Source of the DNA: Bryobacteraceae bacterium
Lineage (GTDB): Bacteria > Acidobacteriota > Terriglobia > Bryobacterales > Bryobacteraceae
Length of the DNA stretch: 36,452 nt
Direction of reading: 5' to 3'
NCBI GenBank assembly: GCA_025980665.1
Contig: JAICXC010000048.1
Span: 1-36,452, forward strand
Every line of letters starts with the position of its first letter. Within the stretch, counting starts at the first letter, position 1. Positions 9,121 to 18,690 of the stretch are shown piece after piece. The notes below the pieces were generated by a model. That model saw only the letters and a program-made list of their open reading frames with translations. It made no database searches and was not told the origin of the DNA. Both the position numbers and the translations under genes were made by a program.

Positions 9121-9801
9121 ATGAAAGCTGTGTGTTTATTGAGCGGAGGACTGGATTCTTCCACCTGTGTGGGTGTCGCCCGCCGCGACGGATTCGAGTG
9201 TTACGCGCTCTCCTTCGATTACGGCCAGCGGCACAGGATCGAGCTGGAGGCGGCAGCGCGGATTGCCAGGCACTTTGGCGTGCGCGAGCATCGGGTGGCT
9301 CAGATCGATCTGCGAGCCTTCGGCGGGAGCGCCCTCACGGCCGACATTGCGGTGCCGAAGGACAGCCTGGAACCAGGCACACAAGGCATTCCGATTACCT
9401 ATGTTCCGGCGCGCAACACTATCTTTCTTTCGTACGCGATGGCGTGGGCGGAGGTGCTCGAATGCTCGGATATTTTCATTGGCGTGAACGCCATCGACTA
9501 TTCGGGCTATCCGGATTGCCGTCCGGAGTTCATCGCCGCATTCGAGCACTTGGCGAACCTCGCGACGAAGACGGGCGTCGAGGGACGGACACGGCTGCAG
9601 ATTCATACACCGCTGGCGCAGCTCGACAAAGCGGGAATCGTGAAGCTGGCAGCGGACGTCGGCGTCGATTTCGCGCTGACACATAGCTGTTATGATCCCG
9701 ATCCATCCGGACGATCTTGCGGGCACTGCGATTCGTGCCTGCTGCGTCTGAGGGGATTTCGAGAGGCTGGATTGAGCGATTCGTTGCCATATCGCAAATG
9801 A
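9121..9801 (+). CDS. queC: 7-cyano-7-deazaguanine synthase QueC
   Basis: A 226-residue cytoplasmic enzyme that uses ATP and ammonia to turn 7-carboxy-7-deazaguanine into preQ0, a queuosine precursor. It shows the PP-loop SGGLDSS (8-14), SFDYGQRH (31-38), [10 protein letters not shown] and the zinc site C190, C200, C203, C206 (SCGHCDSC). ATG 9121 gives the usual N-terminus [10 protein letters not shown]; upstream in-frame codons overlap the divergent gene and are not needed. The stop overlaps queE as ATGA, so the two consecutive pathway steps are translationally coupled. Confidence 0.96.
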   Translation: MKAVCLLSGGLDSSTCVGVARRDGFECYALSFDYGQRHRIELEAAARIARHFGVREHRVAQIDLRAFGGSALTADIAVPKDSLEPGTQGIPITYVPARNTIFLSYAMAWAEVLECSDIFIGVNAIDYSGYPDCRPEFIAAFEHLANLATKTGVEGRTRLQIHTPLAQLDKAGIVKLAADVGVDFALTHSCYDPDPSGRSCGHCDSCLLRLRGFREAGLSDSLPYRK

Positions 9802-10481
9802 AGATCTCAGAGATTTTTTACTCGATTCAAGGCGAGGGGATGCTCACCGGGGTCCCGAGCGTGTTTGTGCGCACGTCCGGATGCAATCTGCGATGCGTAT
9901 GGTGCGACACGCCGTATACGTCGTGGACACCTGAAGGCAAGGAGATGAGTGTCGGCGAAGTCCTGGAATGTGTGCGATCGCATCCCACAAAGCATGCCGT
10001 GGTGAGCGGAGGCGAGCCGATGATCGCACCGGACATCGTCGAACTGACGAAGGGTATCAAAGGGCTCGGACTGCACATCACCGTTGAAACTGCGGGGACT
10101 GTCTATCATCCAGTCGCCTGCGACCTAATGAGCATCAGTCCGAAGCTCGACAACTCGACGCCGCACGAGCGTGAGGGCGGCAAGTGGGCGGCGCAGCATG
10201 AGCGTCTTCGCTATCAGCCTGAGATACTCACACAACTAATGTCGGAGTACGAGTATCAGTTGAAGTTCGTGGTGGCCTCGCCAGAGGATATGGTGGAGAT
10301 CGCCAAGATCATCGAGAACATCCACGCCGATCGAAGGAGAGTTGTCTTGATGCCCGAAGGCACTACGTCAGAGGTGATTCGCGCGCGGACACCGTGGCTA
10401 ACCGAGATCTGCAAGCGCGAAGGATTTCGGTACAGCCCGCGCCTGCACATCGATCTATGGGGCAATCGACGCGGCGTCTAG
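9798..10481 (+). CDS. queE: 7-carboxy-7-deazaguanine synthase QueE
   Basis: A 227-residue radical-SAM enzyme converting 6-carboxytetrahydropterin to 7-carboxy-7-deazaguanine, the substrate of QueC. It shows SIQGEG at 9-14, the 4Fe-4S/SAM site C29-x3-C33-x2-C36 (CNLRCVWCD), and the SAM-contacting GGEP at 71-74. ATG 9798 overlaps the queC stop and gives the family's standard [14 protein letters not shown] start. The last 27 bases overlap the convergent mutY gene. No queD homologue is in the window. Confidence 0.96.
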   Translation: MKISEIFYSIQGEGMLTGVPSVFVRTSGCNLRCVWCDTPYTSWTPEGKEMSVGEVLECVRSHPTKHAVVSGGEPMIAPDIVELTKGIKGLGLHITVETAGTVYHPVACDLMSISPKLDNSTPHEREGGKWAAQHERLRYQPEILTQLMSEYEYQLKFVVASPEDMVEIAKIIENIHADRRRVVLMPEGTTSEVIRARTPWLTEICKREGFRYSPRLHIDLWGNRRGV

Positions 10482-11411
10482 ATATCGGAGTGCTTTTTTG
10501 GTTGGAGTGCTTAACGGGATTTCAACGAGTTTCTGCTCATCCCACCACCGGCAGGTCTTCGGGTGCGCGCCGATTCGTGCTTCACGAACCTCGAAGTGAT
10601 ACTGGCTGTTAGTGATGGCGTGGCGAAACTCGCCCAGCTTAGGTCCCAAGCGGACTCCGGAGAATGTTTCGGGAAGCTCCCAGAATCCCGACACACGAGG
10701 GCTGGGCGTCAGCAGGATGCGGCCTTTCCGCCGTATGACCAGGAGCGTATGCGCTCGCCGAATCATGACTTTCTTCTTCCGTGGAGGCAACTCCTGTTGG
10801 ATGTCAAGGCGATAGGCTCGGCATTCTCCCGATACAGGGCATTCAGCACAGAGGGGGGCGCGAGGCAGGCACACCGTAGCGCCGAACTCCATCACCGTCT
10901 GATTCCATCGACCCGGGTCGCGCTTGTCTAATAATTGGGTTGCCAGCGCTCCGACATCCGTACGAGCATCGCCCGCCAGACGCATGACCACGCGCCGCAC
11001 ATTCCCGTCGACCGCAGCATGCGGCAGCCCGAAAGCGATGCTCGCCACTGCGGCGGCAGTGTAATCGCCGATGCCAGACAGCGCCCGGATGGAATCGTAG
11101 TCGCGCGGAAATTCGCCTGAATTGACAATCTGGCGGGCAGCCTTTTGCATATTGCGCGCGCGCGAGTAGTACCCGAGGCCGCTCCATCGCGAGAGCACTT
11201 CACTCTCTGGCGCCTGGGCAAGATCCTCGACCCGGGGGAAGCACTTCAGGAAGCGTTCGTAGTACGGGATCACCGCAGCAACGCGCGTTTGCTGCAGCAT
11301 GATCTCGGAAACCCAGATGGCGTAAGGATCGGTCGATCGGCGCCAGGGAAGGTCGCGATGGCCGCGATCGTACCACTGGACAAGTTTCCTGCGAATGGTG
11401 GCTAGATTCAA
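10455..11411 (-). CDS. mutY: A/G-specific adenine glycosylase MutY
   Basis: A 318-residue DNA repair glycosylase that removes adenine mispaired with 8-oxoguanine. It shows the catalytic Glu36 in SEIMLQQTRV, the helix-hairpin-helix LSGIGDYTA (111-119), the catalytic Asp135 in VDGNVRRV, and an iron-sulfur cluster C181-x6-C188-x2-C191-x5-C197. A C-terminal NUDIX-like domain (about 218-318), which recognises 8-oxoG, is present but short, with a plausible F-ELPE segment. It is divergent from uvrA across 27 bases, which places two repair genes back to back. Confidence 0.95.
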   Translation of the reverse strand: MNLATIRRKLVQWYDRGHRDLPWRRSTDPYAIWVSEIMLQQTRVAAVIPYYERFLKCFPRVEDLAQAPESEVLSRWSGLGYYSRARNMQKAARQIVNSGEFPRDYDSIRALSGIGDYTAAAVASIAFGLPHAAVDGNVRRVVMRLAGDARTDVGALATQLLDKRDPGRWNQTVMEFGATVCLPRAPLCAECPVSGECRAYRLDIQQELPPRKKKVMIRRAHTLLVIRRKGRILLTPSPRVSGFWELPETFSGVRLGPKLGEFRHAITNSQYHFEVREARIGAHPKTCRWWDEQKLVEIPLSTPTKKALRYLDAASIAP

Positions 11412-11416
11412 TTCTC

Positions 11417-11428
11417 TATACTAGTAGG
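11417..11428 (+). promoter_or_regulatory. uvrA -10 box overlapping a small palindrome
   Basis: TATACT (11417-11422) matches five of six -10 positions and overlaps the 8-base palindrome TACTAGTA (11419-11426), which could be part of an operator. The gap between divergent mutY and uvrA is only 27 bases, so any control site must lie here or inside mutY. Confidence 0.3.
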
Positions 11429-11438
11429 TAACCCTCCC

Positions 11439-14243
11439 TTGAACGACTCCATCTGTATTCGTGGCGCTCGGGTTCATAACCTGAAGGGCATCTCTTTGGC
11501 GATCCCGCACGACCGCCTGACCGTGGTCACAGGTGTATCCGGATCCGGCAAGTCGTCGCTCGCCTTCGACACGATTTACGCCGAGGGCCAGCGGCGCTAC
11601 GTGGAATCGCTGTCCGCTTATGCGCGGCAGTTCCTGGAGCGCATGGAAAAGCCGGACGTGGATGAGATCGACGGTATCGCGCCGCCGGTAGCCATCCGGC
11701 AAAAGAATACGACGCGCAATCCACGATCGACTGTGGCGACTTCGACTGAACTATACGATTTCCTGCGGTTGCTGTGGGCGCGTGCGGGCCGGACCTATTG
11801 TCCTAACTGCAACGTTTACGTCGAGCGCGATTCGGTGGATCAAGTCGCCGGGCGAATGCAAGCTCAGCCAGATGGGTCGCGTTGGTATGTACTGTTTCCG
11901 CTGGCAGCGGAAAAAAACACGGATGCTCTACGGGATAAGTTGTTCGACCTGCGAAAACGCGGCTTCAACCGGCTGTATCAGGGCGGGAAGATATTCGAAT
12001 TCTCGACGCCGGAGTCTTTGCTCGATGTCAATTTCTCGAAGCCCGTGTTTATTGTCGTCGACCGGCTGGCGATTACTCCTGACATCCGGCAGCGTCTGGT
12101 GGACGCCGTGGAGATCTGCTATCGCGAAGCCGGCGAGGCAATCTTTGAGCCTGCCAGCGGGGGCCAGACACTTCGGTTCAATGAGAAGTTTTCCTGCAAG
12201 CTATGCGGCAAGACCTTCACGGAACCCGAGCCCAGCTTATTTAGCTTCAACAGTCCTTTCGGTGCGTGCAAACGCTGCCAAGGGTTCGGGAACACCATCG
12301 ACTATGACCTGGATCTGGTGATCCCGAACCGGGCGTTGTCCATCCAGCAGGGCGCGGTGGATCCGTGGACCAAGCCTCAATATTCCGGATTCGGCGTCGA
12401 TTTCCGGAAGGACAATAAGGGCAAGGTTCGTTTGAACGTGCCGATGCTGGACCTTCGCAAGGACGAGATTGCAATTGTCCATCAGCACATTCGCGACTTT
12501 TTCAAGGAGGTGGAGAAGAAGAAATACAAAGTGCATGTGCGCGTGTTCTTAAGCCGCTATCGCGGTTATACGCTGTGTCCGGATTGCGGCGGATCGCGCT
12601 TGAGGGCGGAGGCACTATGGATCCGCGTGGGCGGAATGAATATGGCCGAGGTGACGCGCATGAACATCGCGCAAGCCCAGGAATTCTTCCTTTCGCTCCA
12701 GCTCGCGCCCGAAGAGATGGCCATCGCCGACAAAGTATTGGTCGAAATCCGACAGAGGCTGAAGTTCCTGAACGATGTGGGACTCGAATATCTCACGCTG
12801 GACCGGCTTTCGGCGACGCTATCAGGCGGCGAAGCGCAGCGTATCCAGCTTGCCACGTGTCTCGGTTCGCGGCTGGTGGGCGCGTGTTACGTACTCGACG
12901 AGCCATCCATCGGCCTGCATAGCCGCGATACGGCCCGGCTGGTCGGCATTCTCGAAGAACTGCGGGATATCGGCAACACGATCCTGGTGGTGGAGCACGA
13001 TCCGGACGTGATGCGCTCGGCGGATCACATTGTCGACCTGGGGCCGGGCGCTGGCGAGAATGGCGGCAACATTGTCTTTGAGGGCGACTATAAAAAGCTG
13101 ATCACAGAAGGTACTTCACTTACAGCCAAGTACCTGCGCGGCGATCTGAAGACATCTTATTTCAGCGGCCGCCGAACGCCCAACCCGAGGCGCGTTGTGC
13201 GATTCCTGGGCTGCCAGGCGCACAATCTCAAAGGCATCGACGTATCGATTCCGCTCAACGTGATGGTCGCGATCACAGGTGTTTCCGGTTCCGGCAAATC
13301 GACGCTGGTGCATGACGTGATCTATCAGACGTTAGAAAAACGTCTGAGCCACGAAGAGGGTAAGTCGACTCTGCTGACGGGCACATCGCCGGAAGACTGG
13401 GGCGTGCCGCCGGAGAAACTGACGTGCCGCAAGGTGGAAAAGGCCGAGCTACTGAAGCAAGTGGTGCTGGTGGATCAGTCGCCTATCGGCCGTACACCGC
13501 GTTCGAATCCGATCACCTACATCAAGGCGTTCGATATTATCCGCGAGCTGTTTGCATCGACGACCGAAGCCGACCGGCGCGGATACACGGCGGGGCATTT
13601 TTCATTCAATATCCCGGGCGGACGCTGCGAAACCTGTCAGGGCGATGGAACAGTGACCGTCGAGATGCAGTTCCTGGCGGACGTCGAACTGATCTGCGAT
13701 GACTGTAAAGGCACGCGTTTTAAGCCGGGGGTTTTGGAGGTTCTGTATCACGGCTTGAACATTCACGAGGTGCTGGGGCTGACCGTGAAGGAAGCGATCT
13801 CATTCTTTTCGGCGACTCCGCGTTTGGCCCAGAAGCTCGAGGTACTGGCGGATGTGGGCCTGGGCTATCTCCGTCTGGGGCAATCCGCCACCACGCTTTC
13901 CGGGGGAGAAGCGCAGCGCGTGAAACTTGCCGCCCACCTTTCGCAGGCCACCAGCGCGGGCACGCTGTATATCTTCGATGAGCCGACTACGGGACTGCAC
14001 TTCGACGATATCGCCAAACTGCTGGATGCGTTTGAGAGACTATTGCGGACGGGCGCGAGTATCCTGATCATCGAGCACAATCTGGAAGTAATTCGCAGGG
14101 CGGATTGGGTGATCGATCTAGGGCCCGAGGGCGGCGACGGCGGCGGCAGGATCGTGGCCGAGGGGACTCCGGAGGAGATCGCCGAGGTTGCGGAATCTTA
14201 TACTGGCAGGTACCTTAAGGCCGAACTCGATGCCGCACGCTAA
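11439..14243 (+). CDS. uvrA: Excinuclease ABC subunit A (UvrA)
   Basis: A 934-residue damage-recognition ATPase of nucleotide excision repair; a dimer loads UvrB on damaged DNA. It shows two ABC modules: a first Walker A (GVSGSGKSS, about 32-40) and a second near 612, each paired with an LSGGEAQR signature, LDEPSIGLH and FDEPTTGLH Walker B/D-loops. It has two zinc sites (C253/C256/C277/C280 and a CETC...CDDC pair about 730-752). The extra CPNC at 121-124 is as in many bacterial UvrAs. The start is TTG 11439, which gives the usual N-terminus ([12 protein letters not shown]), with only a weak ribosome site. The stop TAA overlaps the next ATG as TAATG. Confidence 0.97.
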   Translation: MNDSICIRGARVHNLKGISLAIPHDRLTVVTGVSGSGKSSLAFDTIYAEGQRRYVESLSAYARQFLERMEKPDVDEIDGIAPPVAIRQKNTTRNPRSTVATSTELYDFLRLLWARAGRTYCPNCNVYVERDSVDQVAGRMQAQPDGSRWYVLFPLAAEKNTDALRDKLFDLRKRGFNRLYQGGKIFEFSTPESLLDVNFSKPVFIVVDRLAITPDIRQRLVDAVEICYREAGEAIFEPASGGQTLRFNEKFSCKLCGKTFTEPEPSLFSFNSPFGACKRCQGFGNTIDYDLDLVIPNRALSIQQGAVDPWTKPQYSGFGVDFRKDNKGKVRLNVPMLDLRKDEIAIVHQHIRDFFKEVEKKKYKVHVRVFLSRYRGYTLCPDCGGSRLRAEALWIRVGGMNMAEVTRMNIAQAQEFFLSLQLAPEEMAIADKVLVEIRQRLKFLNDVGLEYLTLDRLSATLSGGEAQRIQLATCLGSRLVGACYVLDEPSIGLHSRDTARLVGILEELRDIGNTILVVEHDPDVMRSADHIVDLGPGAGENGGNIVFEGDYKKLITEGTSLTAKYLRGDLKTSYFSGRRTPNPRRVVRFLGCQAHNLKGIDVSIPLNVMVAITGVSGSGKSTLVHDVIYQTLEKRLSHEEGKSTLLTGTSPEDWGVPPEKLTCRKVEKAELLKQVVLVDQSPIGRTPRSNPITYIKAFDIIRELFASTTEADRRGYTAGHFSFNIPGGRCETCQGDGTVTVEMQFLADVELICDDCKGTRFKPGVLEVLYHGLNIHEVLGLTVKEAISFFSATPRLAQKLEVLADVGLGYLRLGQSATTLSGGEAQRVKLAAHLSQATSAGTLYIFDEPTTGLHFDDIAKLLDAFERLLRTGASILIIEHNLEVIRRADWVIDLGPEGGDGGGRIVAEGTPEEIAEVAESYTGRYLKAELDAAR

Positions 14244-14938
14244 TGCCACAAACGACGCACGTTGAAAAACACTTCGAATCATCGCTGGTGGTGCGCGATG
14301 TAGTGATCGGCATGGCCGACGGGCTTACGGTGCCCTTCGCGCTGGCCGCGGGCCTGAGCGGCGCGGTGGACGCTTCCACCGTGATCATCGTCGCGGGACT
14401 GGCCGAAGTGGCCGCCGGCTCGATCGCCATGGGGCTGGGCGGATATCTCGCAGCCAAGGGCGACACCGAACATTACGAGAGCGAACGCAGGCGCGAGGAG
14501 ATGGAGATCGTCGAACGGACCGACGACGAGCGTCATGAGGTCATCGAAATTCTGGAATCGTATGGCCTGACCAAGGAGCAGTCGCAACCGATTCTGGCCG
14601 CGTTCGAAGCGCGGCCGAAAGTCTGGGTGGATTGGATGATGCGCTTCGAGCTGGGACTCGAAGAGCCCGATCCCAAGCGCGCCATCACCAGCGCATTCAC
14701 CATCGCAGGATCGTATATTGTGGGCGGATTGATCCCTCTGGCGCCCTATATGATCACGCCGGATTCGCACACTGCCCTGCTCTACTCGGTGATCGCCACG
14801 CTGATCGCGCTGGCTGTTTTTGGGTATGTTAAGGGGCATTTCACGGGGGCCCCAAAAATCCGCAGTTCGCTGCGGACCACGGCCATAGGCGGCTTGGCGG
14901 CAGGCGCTGCGTATCTGATCGCCAAGCTGATCAGTTGA
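14243..14938 (+). CDS. VIT1/CCC1-family iron/manganese transporter
   Basis: A 231-residue membrane protein of the DUF125/VIT family, which moves Fe(II) or Mn(II). Hydrophobic segments lie at about 15-45, 45-65, 150-170, 178-195 and 207-230. A charged cytosolic region (75-140) rich in Glu (ESERRREEMEIVE) matches the metal-binding domain between segments 2 and 3. Typical pieces are VVIGMADGLTVPFALAAGLSG and GSIAMGLGGYLAAK. It is translationally coupled to uvrA (TAATG), an unexpected partner; a link between DNA repair and iron handling is possible but only inferred. Confidence 0.9.
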   Translation: MPQTTHVEKHFESSLVVRDVVIGMADGLTVPFALAAGLSGAVDASTVIIVAGLAEVAAGSIAMGLGGYLAAKGDTEHYESERRREEMEIVERTDDERHEVIEILESYGLTKEQSQPILAAFEARPKVWVDWMMRFELGLEEPDPKRAITSAFTIAGSYIVGGLIPLAPYMITPDSHTALLYSVIATLIALAVFGYVKGHFTGAPKIRSSLRTTAIGGLAAGAAYLIAKLIS

Positions 14939-15005
14939 CGTGTGCATATTTTGCCGACGTTTCTAGAGGGCGCTGGTTTGGAACACCAGTTGCTCTCCCA
15001 GGAGC

Positions 15006-15635
15006 ATGAAATTAACGCTATTGGTGTTTGCGGTAGGAGTCACCGCGTCCGCACAAGCGGTTTCGGTGGGCATCAAGGGAGGTGTACCGATTACGGACGC
15101 CTTCGATACGGCGCGCGGGAATCAGGCGGCCTACGCGACCAATACTCATCGCTATGTGGTGGGTCCCACCGTGCAGTTGAATCTGCCTTTTCGATTTTCC
15201 ATCGAAGTGGACGCACTGTATCGGCGGCTAGGATTCGATTACAACCAGTTCGGCGGTCCAGGCAGTCCGACAACAACCAACACCACAGCCAATTCCTGGG
15301 AATTTCCAGTGCTCGGGAAATGGGCGGTTTTCGGGGGGCCAGCGCGACCGTTCGTGGACTTCGGAGCGAACTTCCGGCACATCTCGGGAGTCGATCAAAT
15401 CAAGACTACGGCAGCCGCGGCCAACATCGATGTGACGTCGGTTCCCGAGTTCAACAAAGATACTGATATCGGCGCCACGTTCGGAGGAGGTGTCGAATTC
15501 AAGCTGGGACATATCCGGATAACTCCTGAATTCCGCTACACGCGCTGGGGATCGGAAAATTTCCGGGATCCCATAGCCGACCTGCTGCGCACCAATAAGA
15601 ACCAGGGCGATTTCATGATCGGTCTCACGTTCTGA
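15006..15635 (+). CDS. Outer-membrane beta-barrel protein
   Basis: A 209-residue exported protein. The signal peptide MKLTLLVFAVGVTASAQA is cleaved near residue 18, followed by alternating hydrophobic strands (VGIKGGVPITDAF, RYVVGPTVQLNL, FSIEVDALYRR, GVEFKLGHIRITPEFRYTRW) and a C-terminal Phe (MIGLTF), the outer-membrane barrel sorting signal. This fits an eight-stranded OmpA/OMP_b-brl-type barrel. AGGAG at 14999-15003 sets the start. The specific function is unknown. Confidence 0.8.
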   Translation: MKLTLLVFAVGVTASAQAVSVGIKGGVPITDAFDTARGNQAAYATNTHRYVVGPTVQLNLPFRFSIEVDALYRRLGFDYNQFGGPGSPTTTNTTANSWEFPVLGKWAVFGGPARPFVDFGANFRHISGVDQIKTTAAAANIDVTSVPEFNKDTDIGATFGGGVEFKLGHIRITPEFRYTRWGSENFRDPIADLLRTNKNQGDFMIGLTF

Positions 15636-15648
15636 CAGAATCGAGTTC

Positions 15649-16146
15649 ATGGACTCTGTCGAATTGCGCGCCGTCCAAGCGCCGCTGAAGGCCCGCTATC
15701 GCGAGCATCCTGAGGAAGCGACCATAACGTTACGGGCGCGGGCCAGACTGGATGACGCGGCGTTGACTTGCAAAGTCGAAACCGGTCGTGCGGTGGTCGA
15801 GGCCGGACTCCACCGCGCAACCGGTGGAGATGGGCTATCCGCCTGTTCGGGAGACATGTTGCTGGAAGCGCTGGCGGCGTGTGCCGGTGTGACTCTGCGC
15901 GTGGTCGCCACGGCACTGCAGATTCCGATTCGAGGCGGAACTGTGAATGTGGAAGGGGACCTCGATTTTCGCGGCACGCTGGGCGTAACCAAGGATCAGC
16001 CCGTAGGATTTAAGGAAATCCGGTTGCGCTTCGATCTGGATACGCAGGCTCCCGCCGAGCAAATAACCAAGCTACTCAGCCTGACCGAGCGGTATTGTGT
16101 TGTGTACCAAACGCTGCGCCAGCCGCCGCCGGTTAGATTGCTGTAG
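15649..16146 (+). CDS. OsmC-family protein
   Basis: A 165-residue protein of the OsmC/Ohr fold, thiol peroxidases that reduce organic hydroperoxides. Two conserved cysteines are visible: C78 in LAACAGVTLR and about C150 in TERYCVVYQTL, as in the YhfA/OsmC-like branch. An N-terminal stretch up to residue 45 differs from Ohr. It starts 13 bases after the barrel-protein gene, so may be co-transcribed. It is convergent with the next gene, six bases away. Peroxidase activity is a family inference. Confidence 0.9.
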   Translation: MDSVELRAVQAPLKARYREHPEEATITLRARARLDDAALTCKVETGRAVVEAGLHRATGGDGLSACSGDMLLEALAACAGVTLRVVATALQIPIRGGTVNVEGDLDFRGTLGVTKDQPVGFKEIRLRFDLDTQAPAEQITKLLSLTERYCVVYQTLRQPPPVRLL

Positions 16147-16152
16147 ACGGTC

Positions 16153-17280
16153 CTACTTGCGCTCAGGCGCGGGCGGAGTTTCTTCGGTCGTCTCCACCAG
16201 CTTGTCCACCGCGATGCGGTAAATAGCGGGCTTGCCATGCTGATCGCTTGCGAAGAACACATTCTGGCTGTTGGGCGAAAAGATCGGCGACACTTTGACA
16301 GGATCGCTAGCGCGATGCTCGCATAGAGTGAATTCGCGGCCAACCGAACGCACCAGCAGCAGCACGTGCGGCGAGGCTTTGCTGCCGCTGGCGCCGACGA
16401 ACACGCTGCCGTTGGCATTCCGCTCGAAACACGCGTATTGTGTGGTGTCGGAAATCGCCTTATCTTCGTTGCTATCCGCGGTGAACTCGCGGATGTTGCG
16501 CAGCTTGTGCAGATCGGGAGGAACGTTCAGATAGAGGACGGTTCGACCATCGGGACTCCAGATGGCAGCCGCCGCATGACCGTCGGCAAGCCGGAGGCGA
16601 TAGTTCTGCTTGCCATCGACATTAGCAAGCCAGACGCCCCCGGCCTGGCGATAGAGCACAGACGCACGGCGCGGGCGCGGCACAGGATCGCTGATTTCGT
16701 CATCCTCCCCATCGCTTTCCGCCAATGTGGCCGCCATGCCGTCCATCATCCGGATCCACTGCAGACGGTAATGGGAACCTTTTTTCTCGATGAGGGCAGC
16801 GGACAACCCGTCGTCGGTAAGGTTTAGACCTGTGGGCCGATAGCCTTCCAGCGACTGATAAACCTGGCGCGGACGCAGCGACGTGAGACTGCTTAAATAA
16901 AATCGGACGCCATCGACATAGCAGAAGCTTCGCTCATTGGCAGCCAGTGTAAAGCAGGCAGGATTGAAGTCCTCGGCATCGGTAAGGAGACGAGCTTGGC
17001 CGGATTTCAAATCCAGACGGTAGGCCTGCGTGCTGCCGGACTCGTCAGAAGCGTAAATGAGGAAGTTGCCCTTCCGCGATACGGCTCGCGCATAGTGCGG
17101 CGGCAGAGCGCTGGTGTGGTTCGGATCGGTGAGGCGGAAGACGGCAAACTCGGTGGTCGGATCGGCGTAACGGCTGACGACGGAGGGAGAAACATTGCCC
17201 TTGCCGGTAGTGGCGGCAACGCAGACGCCAGGTATGGAAGCCAGGAATAGCCGCCGCGAACACTTGTTCGCGAGACTCAT
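16153..17280 (-). CDS. Tat-exported beta-propeller protein (TolB/oligogalacturonate-lyase-like)
   Basis: A 375-residue protein. The N-terminus CSRRLFLASI followed by a hydrophobic stretch is a plausible twin-arginine signal, implying export in folded form. The rest repeats blade-like segments, such as NFLIYASDESGSTQAYRLDLKSG, ARLLTDAEDFNP, WSPDGRTVLYLNV and SPNSQNVFFASDQHGKPAIYRI, typical of WD40-like/PD40 propellers. The order of the first blades resembles oligogalacturonide lyases, but I could not confirm catalytic residues. It lies 15 bases downstream of the M23 peptidase gene on the same strand. Confidence 0.65.
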   Translation of the reverse strand: MSLANKCSRRLFLASIPGVCVAATTGKGNVSPSVVSRYADPTTEFAVFRLTDPNHTSALPPHYARAVSRKGNFLIYASDESGSTQAYRLDLKSGQARLLTDAEDFNPACFTLAANERSFCYVDGVRFYLSSLTSLRPRQVYQSLEGYRPTGLNLTDDGLSAALIEKKGSHYRLQWIRMMDGMAATLAESDGEDDEISDPVPRPRRASVLYRQAGGVWLANVDGKQNYRLRLADGHAAAAIWSPDGRTVLYLNVPPDLHKLRNIREFTADSNEDKAISDTTQYACFERNANGSVFVGASGSKASPHVLLLVRSVGREFTLCEHRASDPVKVSPIFSPNSQNVFFASDQHGKPAIYRIAVDKLVETTEETPPAPERK

Positions 17281-17295
17281 CTCTTGATATTAGCG

Positions 17296-18183
17296 TTAGA
17301 ACGGGAGGTCTGGAGGCGCAGCCTCGACCAGCGTGGATTTTGCGAGATAAGGATAGGGGTCTACAGGATTGCCTTGACGGCGCACTTCAAAGTGCAGATG
17401 GGGAGATGTCGCTCGGCCGGTTGCGCCCGAATAGCCCAAAATCTCGCCACGCCGGATTTCCTGACCGGGGACTACCTCAAAGCCAGAGAGGTGCGCATAC
17501 CAGGTCTGGATGCCGTTGCCATGGTCGATCACGACCAGCTTCCCGTAGCCGCCGGAAGCAAACTCAGCGTGCTCTACCACCCCGTCCGCGGCCGCGCGAA
17601 CCGAAGTTCCCTGGGGGGCGGAGATGTCAACTCCCGTGTGAAACGCGCCTTCGCCCGAGAACGGATCCTGGCGGTCGCCGAAGTGGCTCAGCAGCCTGCC
17701 ATTGACGGGCCAGATCGCGGGCATGGTGTTCTTTTGCCAAGCGTGGGGATAACTTCTCTGGAGGCGGGAGAAACTGGCGGACTTGAGGAAGTTGTACTCA
17801 TCGATGGATTCCCGGAACGTAGGAACCAGCAGCCCGTCGTCCACGAAATCGCTGGAACTATCCACCGTTCTCTTCAGCCCTAGCGCCAGAGTCACTTCGC
17901 TGGCAAGTAACTGTAATTCGGCGAGCTGAGCGTCCTTCTGATCGTTCTCCTGCCGCAGCGCTTTGTATTGGTGACGTAAAGTATCCACTTCCGTTCGCAA
18001 GTTATTGTAATTGGATACCTTCCAGGTCATTCGAAGATAGCTGGAAACCATGCCGAACAGCGAGAAGGAACCAAGAAGCGCAAGACCGAGGAGGACATAC
18101 AGGGCCTGATGCGGAATGTGGATGCGGCGCAGACGTCCATGAAGGGAATGGGCCAGGACGACCACGAAATAATGCTGCTTCAT
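17296..18183 (-). CDS. M23 (LytM-type) peptidoglycan endopeptidase
   Basis: A 295-residue cell-wall hydrolase. A single membrane segment at about 26-50 (signal anchor) is followed by a coiled coil (about 55-100, NNLRTEVDTLRHQYKALRQE), then the M23 domain from about 157. The zinc and catalytic residues are present: H182 and D186 (HTGVD), H231 (WYAHLSG), and H262/H264 (HLHFEV). With a complete active site it is likely an active endopeptidase rather than an EnvC/NlpD-type activator. A perfect -10 box lies just upstream. Confidence 0.92.
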   Translation of the reverse strand: MKQHYFVVVLAHSLHGRLRRIHIPHQALYVLLGLALLGSFSLFGMVSSYLRMTWKVSNYNNLRTEVDTLRHQYKALRQENDQKDAQLAELQLLASEVTLALGLKRTVDSSSDFVDDGLLVPTFRESIDEYNFLKSASFSRLQRSYPHAWQKNTMPAIWPVNGRLLSHFGDRQDPFSGEGAFHTGVDISAPQGTSVRAAADGVVEHAEFASGGYGKLVVIDHGNGIQTWYAHLSGFEVVPGQEIRRGEILGYSGATGRATSPHLHFEVRRQGNPVDPYPYLAKSTLVEAAPPDLPF

Positions 18184-18195
18184 CTTTTTTTACTC

Positions 18196-18201
18196 ATTAT
18201 A
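18196..18201 (-). promoter_or_regulatory. -10 box of the M23 peptidase gene
   Basis: TATAAT on the minus strand, a perfect sigma-70 -10 match, ends 12 bases before the ATG at 18183. Transcription would begin about six bases before the start codon. No good -35 box was found. Confidence 0.45.
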
Positions 18202-18329
18202 GTGGGCTCTGACTGTCGGGTCTGCCAGGGACGAAAGGGAGCAGATCGCGCCTACTACAGGCGAATTACCAGAAGATGAATGAATTGTAAGGATAGCGTA
18301 ACGGGACACCCAAGTCAAGCTGATGAGGA

Positions 18330-18369
18330 ACCCGGCGGACCTCTTCAAAGAGGGGGTTGCTTTCCGGGT
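18330..18369 (+). other. Candidate structured 5' leader (nested hairpins)
   Basis: ACCCGG (18330-18335) pairs with CCGGGT (18364-18369), enclosing CCTCT (18340-18344), a UCAA loop and AGAGG (18349-18353). It lies 41 bases upstream of the small membrane protein start, within a 227-base gap after the divergent M23 gene. It could be a cis-regulatory RNA or part of a small RNA; I recognise no known riboswitch class. The rest of the gap shows nothing else clear. Confidence 0.3.
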
Positions 18370-18410
18370 GCGGATGAAATAAAACCTAGGGTCGAAGTCC
18401 GGGAGGTTCT

Positions 18411-18674
18411 ATGCTGAACGTTTTGACATTGTCGTGGGCGTCCGTCACGGTGATTCTGGTAGGGCTGCTGATCTATCGGGCGCTGATCGGTATGCGTGAA
18501 GAAGATCAACTGTTCCTCGCATCCGGCGAGGAGCACATGGCGCGTGACCAGCAGGTCCTACAATCGCGCATTTCCCATGTGAACAAATTCGCTGTTTGGC
18601 TGGGGGTACTATCCGCATTGTTACTGATCGGCATGGCGACAATGTGGGTCTATGCCAATCTGGGTCTGCACTAA
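18411..18674 (+). CDS. Small membrane protein with two transmembrane segments
   Basis: An 87-residue protein of unknown function. Hydrophobic segments at about 5-25 (LSWASVTVILVGLLIYRALIG) and 62-84 (VWLGVLSALLLIGMATMWVY) flank a charged, probably cytoplasmic loop rich in Glu and Gln (REEDQLFLASGEEHMARDQQ). A good ribosome site, GGGAGG at 18400-18405, precedes the ATG. It is followed 16 bases later by the DCC/LMF fusion gene on the same strand. Confidence 0.7.
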   Translation: MLNVLTLSWASVTVILVGLLIYRALIGMREEDQLFLASGEEHMARDQQVLQSRISHVNKFAVWLGVLSALLLIGMATMWVYANLGLH

Positions 18675-18690
18675 GTAAAATTGAGGTGGC

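Noticed and set aside
9717..9797. N-terminal extension of QueE into queC
   Set aside because: ATG 9798 overlaps the queC stop and gives the conserved [14 protein letters not shown] start.
18579..18599. 21-base stretch 19/21 identical to 26329-26349 (both encode NKFAVW)
   Set aside because: A match of this length is not very unlikely by chance in a window of this size, and the proteins are otherwise unrelated.
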